Positions 38,671 to 50,484 of a stretch of DNA of 64,000 nt are shown in pieces. The DNA is taken from positions 279,795-343,794 of the forward strand of contig QVRM01005655.1 in the NCBI GenBank assembly GCA_003439945.1, written 5' to 3'. A program made the translations under genes and the position numbers. The DNA comes from Dermanyssus gallinae. Taxonomy: Eukaryota > Arthropoda > Arachnida > Mesostigmata > Dermanyssidae. Every line of letters starts with the position of its first letter. The first letter of the stretch is position 1. Below the pieces are notes generated by a model, which was not told the DNA's origin, searched no databases, and saw only the letters and a list, made by a program, of their open reading frames with translations.

Positions 38671-39104
38671 TTCGCGTACAGAGAAGTCTGCCATTCGTGC
38701 TGAGAACGTGTGTTCTACCCCATTTTGTAAGGGGATTGCTTTTAAGTCTAGGCTATCCTTCTTCTCTCACGGGCTTGAATTCGCCGGCATATCTTAAATG
38801 GACTGAAGGCCAGACATATTGAGTTATCTAGGGTTTCTGCAACAGTCATTGTGGCAGCATGGCTACTGGAATATGGTTGCATGGCTTTTAACGGTGTATG
38901 GTTTTGTCATCTATTCTTAATGAGTATCGCTCAAAGAAAATGATGGGGATTGGGTATTCAGGCTTTTTACATAGCGCAGTAGCCGCGAAGCGGGCAACTG
39001 TAACAATCTATCTGGAAATAAATATCCCCCCTTTTGGGGTGCGTTTAATAAGTGAACCGGCTATACCACGGACAACCATGACTAGCGCACTAATCCCCTA
39101 AACT
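38671..39104 (-). repeat. Family B SINE-containing tandem unit 2
   Basis: Second copy of the unit, starting GCGTACAGAGAAGTCTGCCA and ending with the same SINE head. The junction is head to tail. Confidence 0.85.
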
Positions 39105-40516
39105 ATCGATTGGCTGCGGCGGATAAAATTATCTGTAGTGGACAAACGCTGGACTTTGTAAATTCCCTTACATATTTGGCCTTCAGCTATTACTATATGG
39201 GGCATCGCATCATATACAGGTGCCGGGCAGCAATTGCATTCACTGAGGTGAAGGATGTTCGAAAGCTGTCTGTGGTCGTTCCAGTGTAATTTTGTGAGCT
39301 TATAATTATGTCATTGTCGGCTTTTAGCCTTGGTAGGGTCTAGAGACATTCGCAGTGATAAACTTTGCTCAACGCGAGAAAAATCTTCAGTACACATAAA
39401 GCGGATTATCTGTCTGCCGCGTTCGGCTTAGAACCGATCTGTGTACCAGTTAGTAAGCTGCGGGCCAGCAAAGGAAATAATTCGAATCAGGTTGAAGTCA
39501 CCAGTCTAAGTTTTTCCATCGTGTTTTGACAAAATGGCAATGCAGAGTGGCGAAAGCCATGGAAGAGGTTTTTCATGCAAGAGTGAACCTCCTTAGCACT
39601 TACTCGTCGTTTGGTGCGCACGAGGTACATTACGCACGGTAATAGTATGCTTCTGTCGTGGATTTCATCAGGTGGGAAACGAAAGCCGCCACCAGTTCTG
39701 CTCGCAGGAATGCGCTAGGTATAAGGCGATGAACTGCCTGACCCATTCGACGATCTTTGCACTTTCTCGCCTAGTAGGATAGACGCTAAGAAGCCTCGCG
39801 AAAATATCGTTGCATTGCACAAGCTAAAATTGCGAAATAAACCAAATACATTATAAATGAGATCACTTTACCTCTAACTTTATGCGGGCTTTGCCCAACG
39901 GAAGTTCAGTAGCAGGACTATGTACAACCAGATTTATGCAGGCCACCAAAAAAAACGAATTCCCGCAAATCTTCACTTTAAGAACGATGCTTCTGCTACA
40001 CTCGTCGAAAGTTATTTAATGGTTTGCTAGAAACGCTTCTAAATATAAGGTGTTGAAAACCACAAGCTTCTGGTGATATCTAACTGCTAGTACTTTAAAC
40101 AAACTGTGCTAAACGGAGTTTGGGCAGGTGCATTGAGAGTCCTTACTCATTGAGGGGCTCCAACTAACATAGATAATTAGCTGACCACAAAGGAGCAAGT
40201 CAACAATCGCAATATTCTTTGTTATGAAAGTGACAGCGTCGACTTTTGACAGTCGCTACTACAAACAAAATCTGTGCGACGCAAGAAACCAAAGAGAACC
40301 ATTTAGAACGGGCTTGCATTAGAGGGGGAACATACCCCTCACTATCGTACAAATACGAGCTGACAACTTGATGCATACCAGCAGAATGGAGTCTGTAGTT
40401 GAAGCCATCGTTAGAGATTCACCTAAGTCTGTCATGCTTTAAAATGACATGGAAGCGTGAGATTATACAGAGAAAACTGTCTCTCAATTATTTGTCAGTA
40501 GTCAAACGGAGTAGAT
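39105..40516. other. No gene seen
   Basis: Unique-looking AT-rich sequence with no long frames and no repeat I can identify. Confidence 0.5.
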
Positions 40517-40642
40517 GCTAATAATATTCGGATTTGTTCCAATAAAGAATCGTCGACTGTCAGATTTTACGTGTATACATATAGTTGTATCAAATCTGAC
40601 ATTCGACGATTCTTGATTGGAACAAGTCTGAATATTATTAGC
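40517..40642. repeat. Inverted repeat, 51-bp arms, beside (TA)n
   Basis: Arms 40517-40567 and 40592-40642 match at 47 of 51 positions around a 24-nt loop. The right arm is followed within 16 bp by a (TA)n array of about 95 bp ending in (GA)n. Confidence 0.95.
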
Positions 40643-40652
40643 AACTACGACT

Positions 40653-40771
<119 letters not shown>

Positions 40772-40964
40772 GTTGCAGCAAGTTGCCAACATCTCGAGTG
40801 ACACATGCATATTAGGATCACATGCATACTAACCTACATTAGAAGCATTCGTCAAATACCAGCGAACGTTGCGAATCATTATCAACGCAGTCCGTGTACA
40901 GTGTGCATTGCAATACAAGTAGAACGGTCGTGGTACACGGATACTCGCTCAACGTTTGATCGGA

Positions 40965-41299
40965 ACCGGCTTTACTTTCGCATTACTTGCATCGGAATCC
41001 AGCATCAGCACAACCCCCCAGGGGAATCGTACAGCAGGTGAATGAATGAACCGAATATACCGAACCAAGTTGGAGTACAGCCATTGCCTTTGCCAGAAGT
41101 CCAGTCTTCGCGTGGCACCTGTCAAATGATCGACCGCTGCTGCTAGGCGGTATCGTCCGAAGACGCGCGCGAGAAAATCCCCTACGCAAACTTTGATGCA
41201 CCATAAAACGAAATCCTGTTTGTCCAGTGCAATGGTGAGCAAAGCTGCTTGCCGCCCATCAACCTGACAGTGGCGACCACTCGTCCGCTGGACCTCCAT
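40965..41299 (-). other. Unresolved open frame, possible exon
   Basis: A 116-codon minus-strand frame starts at an ATG directly after an acceptor-like GACTGCATCAG. Its composition is not low-complexity (for example DKQDFVLWCIKVCVGDFLAR). I recognise no domain and see no clear donor. It may be a lone exon or chance. Confidence 0.2.
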
Positions 41300-41601
41300 C
41301 TGATGCAGTCGATTAACTAAGCAAACGTAGAAATAAAGCCCAGAGTCTCGCAGGGCTTAAGTCGTTTTTATTGTCGTTAGACACTTCGAACGCAAATTCG
41401 CCCAGCTATTTTCTGATAATAACAAAAGTTGTATGAGAACAAAAACGAAAGAAATCATCATCAAACATGACGGGGCGAGCGTGTAGCAAAGAAGCTTGAA
41501 GCGAGCACGTTAGGAAAACGTCTCGCCACAAGAATTATGGCATATTTCTGCATATTTGTATGAGAAATGTTTCCATGGCATACGCCGTACGCTCGTAAGA
41601 A

Positions 41602-41638
<37 letters not shown>

Positions 41639-43320
41639 CCAAAAGATACCAAGGAGAAACATTACCATCTCATATACCAGCACGTAACGTAATTTGCTTA
41701 ACGTCTTGATTCAGCAACATACGTATGACTCGATTGTCGAATCTGCTAGTTTTGTACTGTTTATTGAAGCGTGGCCATAGTGTTAAACTCACTCAAGAAT
41801 TGCTCGTTCGGCCTTATTATTATTTGACACATAGATGAACAATCAAAATAGCGCGTTATTGGTACTGCACATGTTGAAATCGCTTCGAATTATCACTACA
41901 TTGCCACCACTTTGCTGTGTTGTGACGTTTCCTAGGCGTCTTGTAGCCGCTTGAACAGATCGTTCGATGGTAACAAGCCGCATAATAATAACAAAAATGG
42001 TCTGTGTTTCTTTGCCACGCCGATCCAATGCAGCAAGCAGTATCTACATGTGATATGATTAAATGTATTATTTAGGGCTATTTATGAGAATAGCTATTTA
42101 GCTGTCGACCTAGTTATTGGTTAAGCATACTATGTAAAACGCCTTAATCATGTCTAAAGAGGAGAATATGGATTGTTTTACCGCCAGAATTTGCATGTAT
42201 TTCGGCCAGCCGGGTGTTCTTGGCCGGGGAGCATTACATTTAAAAACTGCTGCTAACAAGTGAAAGAAAGTGAAACTGCTGCTAACACGTGAAAGGAACT
42301 GAAAAAGTAATATAATAGCTAACGTTAAGATTTTTGGTGATGTGCATTTTTAGATGACTCGTTGTAGAGCTGACGTTAAAAGAAAGTTATTTTAATCAAG
42401 GAATCAAATTCAGGACTGCATTTGCTTGAATAACAGAACTAGGAGCGGACAATAGGAAAGATGCCACGTTTTATACACAAGCAGACGACACCGTCAAGCG
42501 TCCAATCGTGTTGGTGAACCAATAAGAAGGATGAGATGTACAACCTCAGCATATTACCTGATGACCTCCGTCAGCGGGCATTTGTTCATATTTAAGACAA
42601 AAGGTGTGCATAGAATAAGAAAATCGTTTTCACTTGTTTACCTCGTATTTGTTTTTACAATTTTGTTTACGTTTCAACACTTAAAAGCTTTTTCTTGTCT
42701 CCAAGAGTGCAGCATGTGCGAGTGCTTTTGCGCCGCCTTTTACAGCCACTCCAACCTTTTTGTTCAAGGTAGAAGAAAATATGTATTCATTCATTTTATT
42801 TTTTATTTTTGCAATCTTGTTTAAGTGAACGCGTTAAGTTTTAGTCTAAACAGCCCTGGTCTACACCATTTGGCAAGCGATATTACATTAAAACGACACT
42901 TAAAATATTGTATTATTCCATTTTAGGGTTACAGTAAAATGTGATTAACTTACTACATGTTTTAACATATACTGGGGTTGATTGATCTTGTATTCTGTTA
43001 AATTGGGTAAACGAAATAACTAATCCTCGCTAACTAATCGCTAGGGAACGCTTTGTGTGAATCCCAGATCGTCACACCCTCATGTTTCCCAAAAGCAGAT
43101 TTACCAATAGTCTCAGGTAATGATCAATCAGGCAGGACCCCTACAAAAGCTGTTACCTTGTTGCGTGTCGATAATAAGAAATCGTTGCAAGGTCGAGCTG
43201 CCTATTTTATTATTACGCTAGCCCTGTTTATCCAACTACATGGCTGTAGCCTGCGAGCCTTCTTTAACTATCGTGGAATTTAAACATTATTTTTTTTAAC
43301 CAGCTTGAGAGGTGTTTCTC
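41300..43320. other. No gene seen
   Basis: Mostly unique sequence. It contains (TA)n at 41604-41634 and a near-repeat of AAACTGCTGCTAACA at 42245-42300. An upstream exon of the Cys/His-rich copy 2 could lie here or in 37.9-43.3 kb but I could not identify it. Confidence 0.4.
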
Positions 43321-43390
43321 AATATATATGAAGCGAGTGCTTTGCTTGTCTATTCGAGCAAGGAGCCGCTTTGTGTATCTCATGTCAGGT

Positions 43391-43768
43391 TGTCCACCGG
43401 CTACTGAAACAATCCGACTAAGGCTGAAGATGCCGCGTACAGTACCATACGAATGTTTCATTTCTGAATGGGAAGCTAAAGTCGAACAGGCCAGACGGGA
43501 GGTCGGTGGTTTGGACGTTTTCAATGCCGTGCACCTTTGGTCTGGTCCTGCATGTGACAGTCGCCACGTATACACCAGGTACATAGTGCATGGTTATCAC
43601 TACCTGGTATGTTCAAACGCAGCCTTTCACGAGGAGTACGAGTTGTGCACCTGCCGGTTCTGCCTGCAGAGGTGTGCCAAGTACCATGCTGTGGGATGCA
43701 CAGCGCTGAACAAAACATCGTTACACTACTTCTCTCGCCGAAAGCGTGAAGAAGATAGAGTATTATGA
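43391..43768 (+). CDS. Cys/His-rich small protein, copy 2, terminal exon
   Basis: The open frame ends at TGA (43766-43768), with AATAAA at 43809-43814. A good acceptor (GTGTATCTCATGTCAG) at 43389-43390 would start the exon with G-C-P-P-A-T. Alternatively translation may begin at the ATG at 43328 or 43430. The protein has an acidic/basic helix-like stretch (EWEAKVEQARREVG), then HLWSGPACDSRHVYTRYIVH and GYHYLVC, FHEEY, a C-x-C-x2-C-x3-C-x3-H-x3-C cluster and a basic tail (SRRKREED). Nine cysteines and many histidines suggest either a secreted disulphide-rich protein or a metal-binding module. No signal peptide is seen, so an upstream exon is likely if it is secreted. Family unknown. Conservation with copy 1 and the shared 3' signal support a real gene. 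Confidence 0.65.
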   Translation, partial: CPPATETIRLRLKMPRTVPYECFISEWEAKVEQARREVGGLDVFNAVHLWSGPACDSRHVYTRYIVHGYHYLVCSNAAFHEEYELCTCRFCLQRCAKYHAVGCTALNKTSLHYFSRRKREEDRVL

Positions 43769-43808
43769 AGAAACATCGTGAACTGTATATTATACTCAAT
43801 CTGAGTGA

Positions 43809-43814
43809 AATAAA
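43809..43814 (+). terminator. Polyadenylation signal AATAAA, copy 2
   Basis: AATAAA lies about 40 nt after the stop, in the sequence GAGTGAAATAAATC, closely matching that of copy 1. Confidence 0.65.
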
Positions 43815-45528
43815 TCTAATTGGAATTGGAATTTAAACATTAAAGCGTATTATTAGAAGAACATTATTATTTACATTTTGCGTCTACCTGGATTGTACGT
43901 TTGTGCTATGCATTTATTATGCTTTTGCGAGGGGATTTCTTTTGGGTAATTACGCGTAAACATACGTAAGCATAACTCTATACGTAGTTTATAACCCCTT
44001 AGGTTCGTATGTACATATCGGTAAATATGTATGCACATTTCGCTTTATGAAAACCTCTGGGCTTGGATCAATCGTGTTAAAGACATAATGTTGGGCTTAG
44101 TACTGCTTACACGTCACGTCACAAAAGTCTCAGAACTACTAGTATAAATCCTATTTGAGGGTATCCTTTAGTTGAGCACACGAAGTGACGGAATTCCTGT
44201 TAGAAAAATCTCCCTATTGCTTGTTTTTCGTGGAAGTTTTCTAGCGTAGGCCCTTACTTCATTTCTTGCACAAAAGTTAATATGAACTATTTTTATCTCG
44301 CACATTTGTAAAAAACGTTTAAGACTGACGTTTGCATGACAACATGTTTTACAAATGTGTCACAGATGTAGCAAGATTTGCTCTAAAAATGCCGATTTTT
44401 GTGAGTTAAAGTGCGATCATATCTGCGAATGAGCTTGTGGCTGTCGTGACTGAGGGTAGCTGTTAGCTTGAAACACGGCCTTGCGACTGAGTCGGCGTAC
44501 GTTCGCGCGTTATGCGCTGTTGCTTTATTGTGTGTAAGTTAAGGTCGTCGACGGATGGACCTGTTGTACTGTGTTTTTTTAATGGGGGTTGGATGGAAAT
44601 GCACCATCTCTTTTTATTGAGACATCTGTGCTCCCCGTTTCATTTTCGATCATAGTTGATTTTTAATCCACTCCGGTATTCACCTTGTTTAAATTTGGAA
44701 CCATGAAATTCAAATTAGGAGTGGCCGTCTGGGTTTCGAACCCAGGCTTCTCAAACGCAAAGTAAATGTTCTTGCCACTAAGCCATCTTACTCGGTAAAA
44801 ATTTTGTTTGTTCTCGGTAAAAAAAGTTCGTCTGAACTCATATTGACACCTCAGCAGGCATTCGGCGGAGCCCTGCGCATGAACAGCATTGTCATCAAAC
44901 CCGCAGCATTTATCCATTTCATAACCTTACGACTATGCTTATTATCGAGCTTCTCTTACTTGTTTTCTACATTAGACCATTAGACGTATATGGGTTATTT
45001 CCTGCACTCAAATGGCTCGACTTAGGCCTAAATTCTGTTTATGAATTTAAAATACAGACGCTGAGCTCGGCTATTCTTTTTGCAATACGGAGAATGTAGT
45101 GTACTAGTGTACTGGCCATAGATGGATACCGATAAAATACGCCCACATCGGATCTTGTTATAGACATTTTACACACACAGAAATTAACACAGACGGCTAC
45201 TATTGAACTTCTTTATTCAGGCATCTGTGTTCATACCTGTGAATCCGCTCAAAGTCAGGGCAACTCAGCTTGTCAGAACCGAAGATCTATCAACTTAGTT
45301 AAAAAAATATCTAGTCTGATGATCAAACCCACGAGTTTCCGAATGTCAATCACCTAATCTTTTAAACGACATTTTTACCTAGGCGAAACTCTCTTATATC
45401 TTCGAGGGTGATCTTTCTTTATGCAGAACGATGTATGACGTCCAATTGAGATCATGCATCATTTATTCAATATAGTCAATGATCGGTTGGCTTTTTGACT
45501 GTTTTCAGAGCCAACTTGCCATTCTCCG

Positions 45529-45530
<2 letters not shown>
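43815..45530. other. No gene seen
   Basis: AT-rich sequence apart from the tRNA-like element at 44718-44793. A second degraded tRNA-like stretch may lie near 45310-45370. Confidence 0.45.
44718..44793 (-). repeat. tRNA-like sequence (pseudo-tRNA or SINE head)
   Basis: The minus strand has an A-box TGGCTTAGTGGC, a perfect T-arm (CTGGG-TTCGAAA-CCCAG) and spacing of a tRNA. The acceptor and anticodon stems pair poorly, so I do not call a functional tRNA. Confidence 0.4.

Positions 45531-45579
<49 letters not shown>
45531..45579. repeat. (TA)n array beside R1-like 3' end
   Basis: About 49 bp of TA. Confidence 0.96.
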
Positions 45580-45580
<1 letters not shown>

Positions 45581-45649
45581 CGGCTATATAAGCTAGCCGT
45601 CAAAGATCAACGATCCAAATCATTTGTTCGTCAATGGAAGTTCAGCGCG

Positions 45650-46150
45650 GAAATGCCATTTTTGTATTGTAAACTTTACTTCTAGACGTACCGGTATAAG
45701 ATACAAAAGGCACCTTCGGCGTCCTGTCCCTACTGTAGGGCAGGAGTCTAGGACGACACTTTTCACACTTTAGAAGTTTGTAAGGCACTGCAGCCGACTA
45801 GGGATAGGTTAGCAGACTTAGAGGTGAAGCAGGCATCCCGAAAGAGAAGATACTGATACAAAAGGCTTATCTCGTTACAGAATGGCTGTGCCGACTCTTC
45901 GGACTGCAGGACTGCTTACAGAAGGCTGGGTTCACAGGTCAATGGGCAAAGCGTGCCTGATGAGGTGGGAAGCCCCTGGGGTAACCACGGCCATTTGATC
46001 CGATTGGCATACAGCATAGCTCCTGTCAGCACTATTAAATGAAGATCCGGATTAAAGCTTCAGGGAGAAGGTACGTTTAGCTGGTATTAATTTTAGGCAT
46101 TTTCTTAATGACAGGGAGATTGCTGGTTTGGCGTCAATGAGGGGGGACGT
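45650..46150 (+). pseudogene. 3' end of another R1-like ORF2 (C-terminal zinc finger and 3' UTR)
   Basis: From 45722 the plus strand reads SCPYCRAGV, a stop, then DDTFHTLEVCKA. This is a C-x2-C-x9-H-x4-C finger with exactly the spacing seen in the nested R1 ORF2. The following sequence resembles the units at 24.5 and 25.05 kb. It is directly followed by the ORF1 region of the next element in the same orientation, a head-to-tail arrangement. It starts close to a 49-bp (TA)n tract (45531-45579). Confidence 0.7.
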
Positions 46151-46159
46151 GTGTCTATA

Positions 46160-47780
46160 AAGCTCCGAGGGGTCACGCTTGCCCATGTGAATGCAGGAAG
46201 ATTAACCCAGAGAGTACAAACCAACAAAATCTAAACCTGGATAGGAGACTAGGAAGGGAAGGGCGCAATCACCTGACCATGGACGATATGTCCACTATAT
46301 CCTGTATGAACGGAGTAATTACCTTTCAAGGAAGGGCCTTAACAAGAGCTATGAAAACTAGCCAAGTGGATGCTCAGACGGAAAATAATGACGGCGGACT
46401 GGAGACTGCTTGGGGGTTCTGACTAGAATCTCCAGTGACCAAAAAGCGGCAAAAGCTGGGGTCAAGCGACTGCCCCAGGATTCTCCAGAGAAGCCAGAAG
46501 AGGGGGGCCACAAGAAAGAGGGAAAGGCAACGGAGGGATGTTATAGGCTGAAGTCCATGACAGAAACACTTTTAGAAAGTGCCTCCAAATTGGAAGCTCT
46601 GACCGTGAAGCACACTAAGACTCAAAATGAGATAAAGAAGGCACCGGGGAAACTCCACAGAAGGTCGTCTCGAACCTACTGAGCTGCGAAGTTAACCAGC
46701 AGAGCTCAAACGTTAGAGACGGGGCGCCAGGTAGCAAATGCATTAGAGGCAAGATGGAGATCAGCGCCGAATGAGAGAGAATTGGTCGACACGGCTGTAT
46801 AGCATGATCAAGAATGTTCACGCTAGCATTTTGACAAACAAGAAGGTGAGAGCGATGGTAATACGTAAAAAGTCGGCCAAACACTCAGAGCTCGTTACCC
46901 GCCTGGTGGCCCAATACCCGGCGGTAATCCAAGTAGAGGCTGTTAAATCTGGAAACGTGGTAGTGTTTCGAACCCGGGCGGAAATGGTGCTGGAAGACAG
47001 AGACCCCGCCAAAGAGAAATTGTCAGAGAACTCTCGTGTCGGAAAGCTAGAAGAACGGAAAAATTGAGGTGGAAAGCGTCGGAAGGATTGTTAGATGATC
47101 ACGTAGCTTTAGTAAGCTGAACAAGACGCAGGACCGCAGGAGTGAAACTTCGATCAAAGGGACCGGAAAAGACGCTCGAGAGCGTTTCGTTTTCCAAAAA
47201 TTTGGATAAAGTGGTAGCCCAAGAGGCCGCAGAGCTATGTTAGGGAGGACAACTCTGTTCTAAACAAAACCAGAAAAATGAAGATCGGAGGAGAAGCGCC
47301 AGACGCACACAGAAAGCCGCCAGGGCGAACGCAGTGCTTATTCGAACGGGGGTGGCTCTTATACCGACATCGTCAAAAACCGGAAAGGCTTGCCTGGACC
47401 AATTTGCAGTACAAGTTTAGGTCTAGAGGCGGCTCACGGGCGGCCCCGAGACCGCAATGGCATCGCTAAGAAGTCACTGGGCACATAGTGAGAAACTGCA
47501 CCTTCAAAATGAGAAAGTGCTACGTATGCTTCGTGGCAACGCACTCAGCGTATTTATTGGCATGTCATACAGAGAAGGGACTAACGCTTGGTGCCAGTTA
47601 AGAAGAGGGCAGCACAACAGAGGCGGGTAGGACAAATCTGGAAACAGAGAAAACTGGCTAGAAGAATCCCGAACAGGAGACACGCGGCGAAGCCTCCCAC
47701 CTCTGTGAGAGACCCCGTGGAGGATGCAGTGACGACAGCAAGAAGAGAACAGGGAAGCTCATCAAACTATGCAAATTAAA
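46160..47780 (+). pseudogene. Old R1-like element, ORF1 (gag-like, CCHC) remnant
   Basis: The plus strand carries a chain of broken frames: 46410-46682, 46771-47067, 47278-47469 and 47588-47779. The segment at 46850-47000 (KKSAKHSELVTRLVAQYP and the following VEAVKSGNVVVFR) resembles the ORF1 core of R1-clade LINEs. At 47478-47574 the sequence GHIVRNC followed by CYVCFVATHS...C is the expected pair of CCHC zinc knuckles. Several stops and shifts show it is dead. Immediately downstream, ORF2 starts at 47769. Confidence 0.75.
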
Positions 47781-47831
47781 ATACTGCAGTTTAATCTCAA
47801 TGGGTTTAGGGCCGCACATGGTATTCTGTCC
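47769..47831 (+). pseudogene. Old R1-like element, ORF2 start (endonuclease N-terminus), interrupted
   Basis: MQIKILQFNLNGFRAAHG matches the typical start of an R1-clade apurinic-like endonuclease (K-I-L-Q-x-N-L-N-x-x-R-A-A). The frame is cut by the nested LINE at 47832 and resumes after 50484. Confidence 0.85.
47818..47831. repeat. Left target-site duplication of the nested LINE
   Basis: ATGGTATTCTGTCC, identical to 50471-50484. It adjoins the poly(A) end of the insert. Confidence 0.95.
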
Positions 47832-50470
47832 TTTTTTTTTACTGCTGAAACCTCTCAGCATTACTTTGGGGGATTACGGGAATCCAGACGGACATGCGCC
47901 ACCCCAGCCATGGTGACTAGTCCGGGACTCGCAAACCCAGTAAACCCGCTTCCCCCCCACCCCCAGGGATCGGTAACTGCGTAGGCATTGCTTCGAATCC
48001 ATGGGAGTGGTGTTGCACCAACTCCTACATTCTACTCCAATCTGGCATCATCCATCGTCTCATGTCTGCCTTGGTGCAGCTCAGACGCGTCAGCCAGACT
48101 GTTAACGCCTTCCACAGCTCCGCCACCTGGGGATGCGTCGAGAGTCATCGCCTGGAGCGTCCCTGGCTGTGCCTGCCTAATCCCAAGGCTGGTTTGCCTT
48201 TGCTGCCTATTTCCCCTTCTTTCCCTGTCACCTACGGGCGCTCCCTCTCGACTGGATCGGGGGCTATTGTTGAAACGAGCTCTCCTGGCAGTTTCCTTGG
48301 CCACCTTTAAGGACATGATAGTCTCGAAGAAGGCACAGGACTCCCTCCACGCCTTGGCCGAAGTCAGCATGTGTGCTACAACCTTCTTGATCGACTTTCC
48401 TCTCACGGTGGTCGCACCCGCGTCTCTGGCTTCTTGGAGGGCCGGACACCGCAGAACTGTGTGCTCGACATCGTCCGTCTCACCCGATCTGCATAACGCG
48501 CAGATGTCGACACTCGCCCTGTTAATTCTTACCATGTACGTTTGGAACTGGCCATGCCCGGTCAGCACCTGTGTCGTACCATAAGACAGCTCACCGTGGT
48601 TGCAGTCGTACCACGCCTTCAGGTCAGGGATGAGGTCTCTGGTCCAGCTCCCCGCGGGCGGCCTCCGAGGGTCTCCCGGCTGCACTGCGGCCCATTCTTC
48701 ATGCCACCGGGCGATTGTCCTCGATCTAGCCGTTGTTAAGTCTAGATCGCCATCCTTCCATCTTTCGGCCCGTTCACTTGCCAGCAGATCCCATGGCAGC
48801 ATCTTAGACAGGACCAAGAGGGCCGCAGTCGACACCGTGCGGTAAGCCCGGCAGACACGAATGGCTACCGGCCGCTGTGACGATCGAAGGGCTCTCCTGT
48901 TTCTTTGCGTTCTCAGCGCCATGTCTGCCCACACTGGAGCCGCGTATAGCGCTACCGACTCTGCTACACTGGCCAGCAGGCGCCGCCTGCCTTCTGTGAG
49001 GCCGCCGACTCTGGGCATTAACCGCGCCAGGCCGGCCGCGACCTTGTGGGCTTTACCAGCCACATGCTGGATATGCGCCGATTCATTGAGACCTTTGTCG
49101 AGCACCACTCCGAGATATTTTGCTGTCCGAGCAAGCTTGACAGGATGACCGCTTAGACGCAGGCGGATGTTCCGGGTTTTCTTCCTGCCTGTAAGGTACA
49201 TTGCTTCCGTCTTGTGCGGGGCCAGTCTTAGAGAATGGTCTTCCATCCACTCTGCCACCTGCTCCAAGGCTTCATTAGCGGCATACTCCAGGGCCCCAGT
49301 TTCCCGTGCCGTGATAACCAGCGCCAAGTCATCGGCATAGGCCACCATCTCAACACCCGCCGGTAGGTCCGGCAGCTCGAGGACCCCGTCATAGGCTAGG
49401 TTCTACAGAATCGGCCCTAAGACCGACCCCTGAGGAACCCCCGCAGAGATCTCATACTCCTGACCGCCGGCCGACAGCCTTCTTTCCGATAGGTAGGACG
49501 AAATTATCCGGCGAATGTATGGCGAAATGCCCTTGCGCCTCATTGCGTCCATGGCCACCTCCCAGCTCATCGAGTTGAAGGCATTTTTGACGTCCAGAAG
49601 GACGAGCACAACGAAGTCTCTTGTTTTTGGGGTCCTTGTTAACTGTTCGGTCGCCCGTTCCAAAACCCGTGTAAGGGCGCCAAGCGTGGACTTTACCTTA
49701 CGGAAACCGTACTGGGCGTCTGACAGGGCCCCTTTGAGCTCAATCTCAGCGTTGAGCCTCTCAACGATAACATTCTCTAAGATCTTGCCCATTGTGTCAA
49801 GAAGACATATAGGCCGGTAAGCAGAACTACTTGCTAAAGCATTGCTCTCTCCCGTTGGTTTGGGGATTAGGACCAGGTTGGCGTTTTTCCACAGCCGCGG
49901 AAATCGCCCTTCTCTCAGAAGACGCATCACCAGTGCTTGAAACAGCTTCGGCCATCGCTGAACCAGTAGCTTCGCCGCTCCAGGAGGTACTCCATCCGGG
50001 CCGGGTGCTTTACCGGGTGTCAATCGCTGCCATGCTCGCTCGACTTCCTCTAACGTCACCTCGGGAATATCTTCTTCAGCAACCAGAGGCTCCTCCCCGT
50101 CGCCTCTCCACGGGTGAACCGGGAACAAGCTATGGACCTGATCCTTTAGAACATCCGGCGGGAGTCTCGGAGAAGGCGCCCGAAGCCTGTCCATAACGAT
50201 TTGGTACGCTAACCCCCACACGTCTCTCTCCACGTCCTCTGCCAGCTGTTTCCACGCCTGTACCTTACTCTTCCAGATGAGGCCTTGAAGGTCCTCGCGG
50301 GCAGCTCTGTAACTTTCCAGGAGTGTGGCCTTTGTACATGCGGCAATGAGTGTTTCAATGAGTCGATTTTCGTCCACCGTTCCCACTCCCATCGTCCGAC
50401 ACCTCGCGTCGATCTCCTTTACTAGCGCTTCCTTTTCCAGCTGTCTCATCTGCCACCGTCTGCCCCGGGT
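47832..50470 (-). mobile_element. R1-type non-LTR retrotransposon, 5'-truncated, inserted into an older R1-like element
   Basis: The element is flanked by a 14-bp target-site duplication, ATGGTATTCTGTCC, at 47818-47831 and 50471-50484. On the minus strand it ends in nine A residues (T run at 47832-47840) directly against the left duplication. This is the expected structure of target-primed reverse transcription with a poly(A) tail. At its 5' end it begins within the linker after the endonuclease, so the endonuclease and ORF1 are missing by 5' truncation. The interrupted sequence belongs to a different, older LINE on the opposite strand. Confidence 0.93.
48032..50449 (-). pseudogene. R1-type ORF2: reverse transcriptase and C-terminal zinc finger, one in-frame stop
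   Basis: Two minus-strand open frames in the same phase (49403-50449 and 48032-49348) are separated by one TAG at 49403-49405. Together they cover about 800 codons. Visible RT motifs are LTPGKAPGPDGVPPGAAK, SSAYRPICLLDTMGKILE, VVLVLLDVKNAFNSMSW, GVPQGSVLGPIL and the catalytic YADD (AYADDLALVIT). Near the C-terminus is a C-x2-C-x9-H-x4-C finger (ICALC...H...C), typical of R1-clade ORF2. The stop lies between RT motifs B and C and would truncate before YADD. There is no frameshift, so the copy is recent. The ORF2 endonuclease domain is absent because of 5' truncation. The clade is assigned from motif content. No search was run. Confidence 0.93.
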
Positions 50471-50484
50471 ATGGTATTCTGTCC
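50471..50484. repeat. Right target-site duplication of the nested LINE
   Basis: ATGGTATTCTGTCC, identical to 47818-47831. The reading frame of the older element resumes here. Confidence 0.95.

Noticed and set aside
44718..44793. Functional tRNA gene
   Set aside because: The T-arm and both promoter boxes are good, but acceptor and anticodon stems pair poorly. A pseudo-tRNA or SINE head is more likely.
47988..48584. Plus-strand 198-codon frame and other plus frames over 48.0-50.2 kb
   Set aside because: They are antisense shadows of the R1 ORF2, which is clearly coded on the minus strand.
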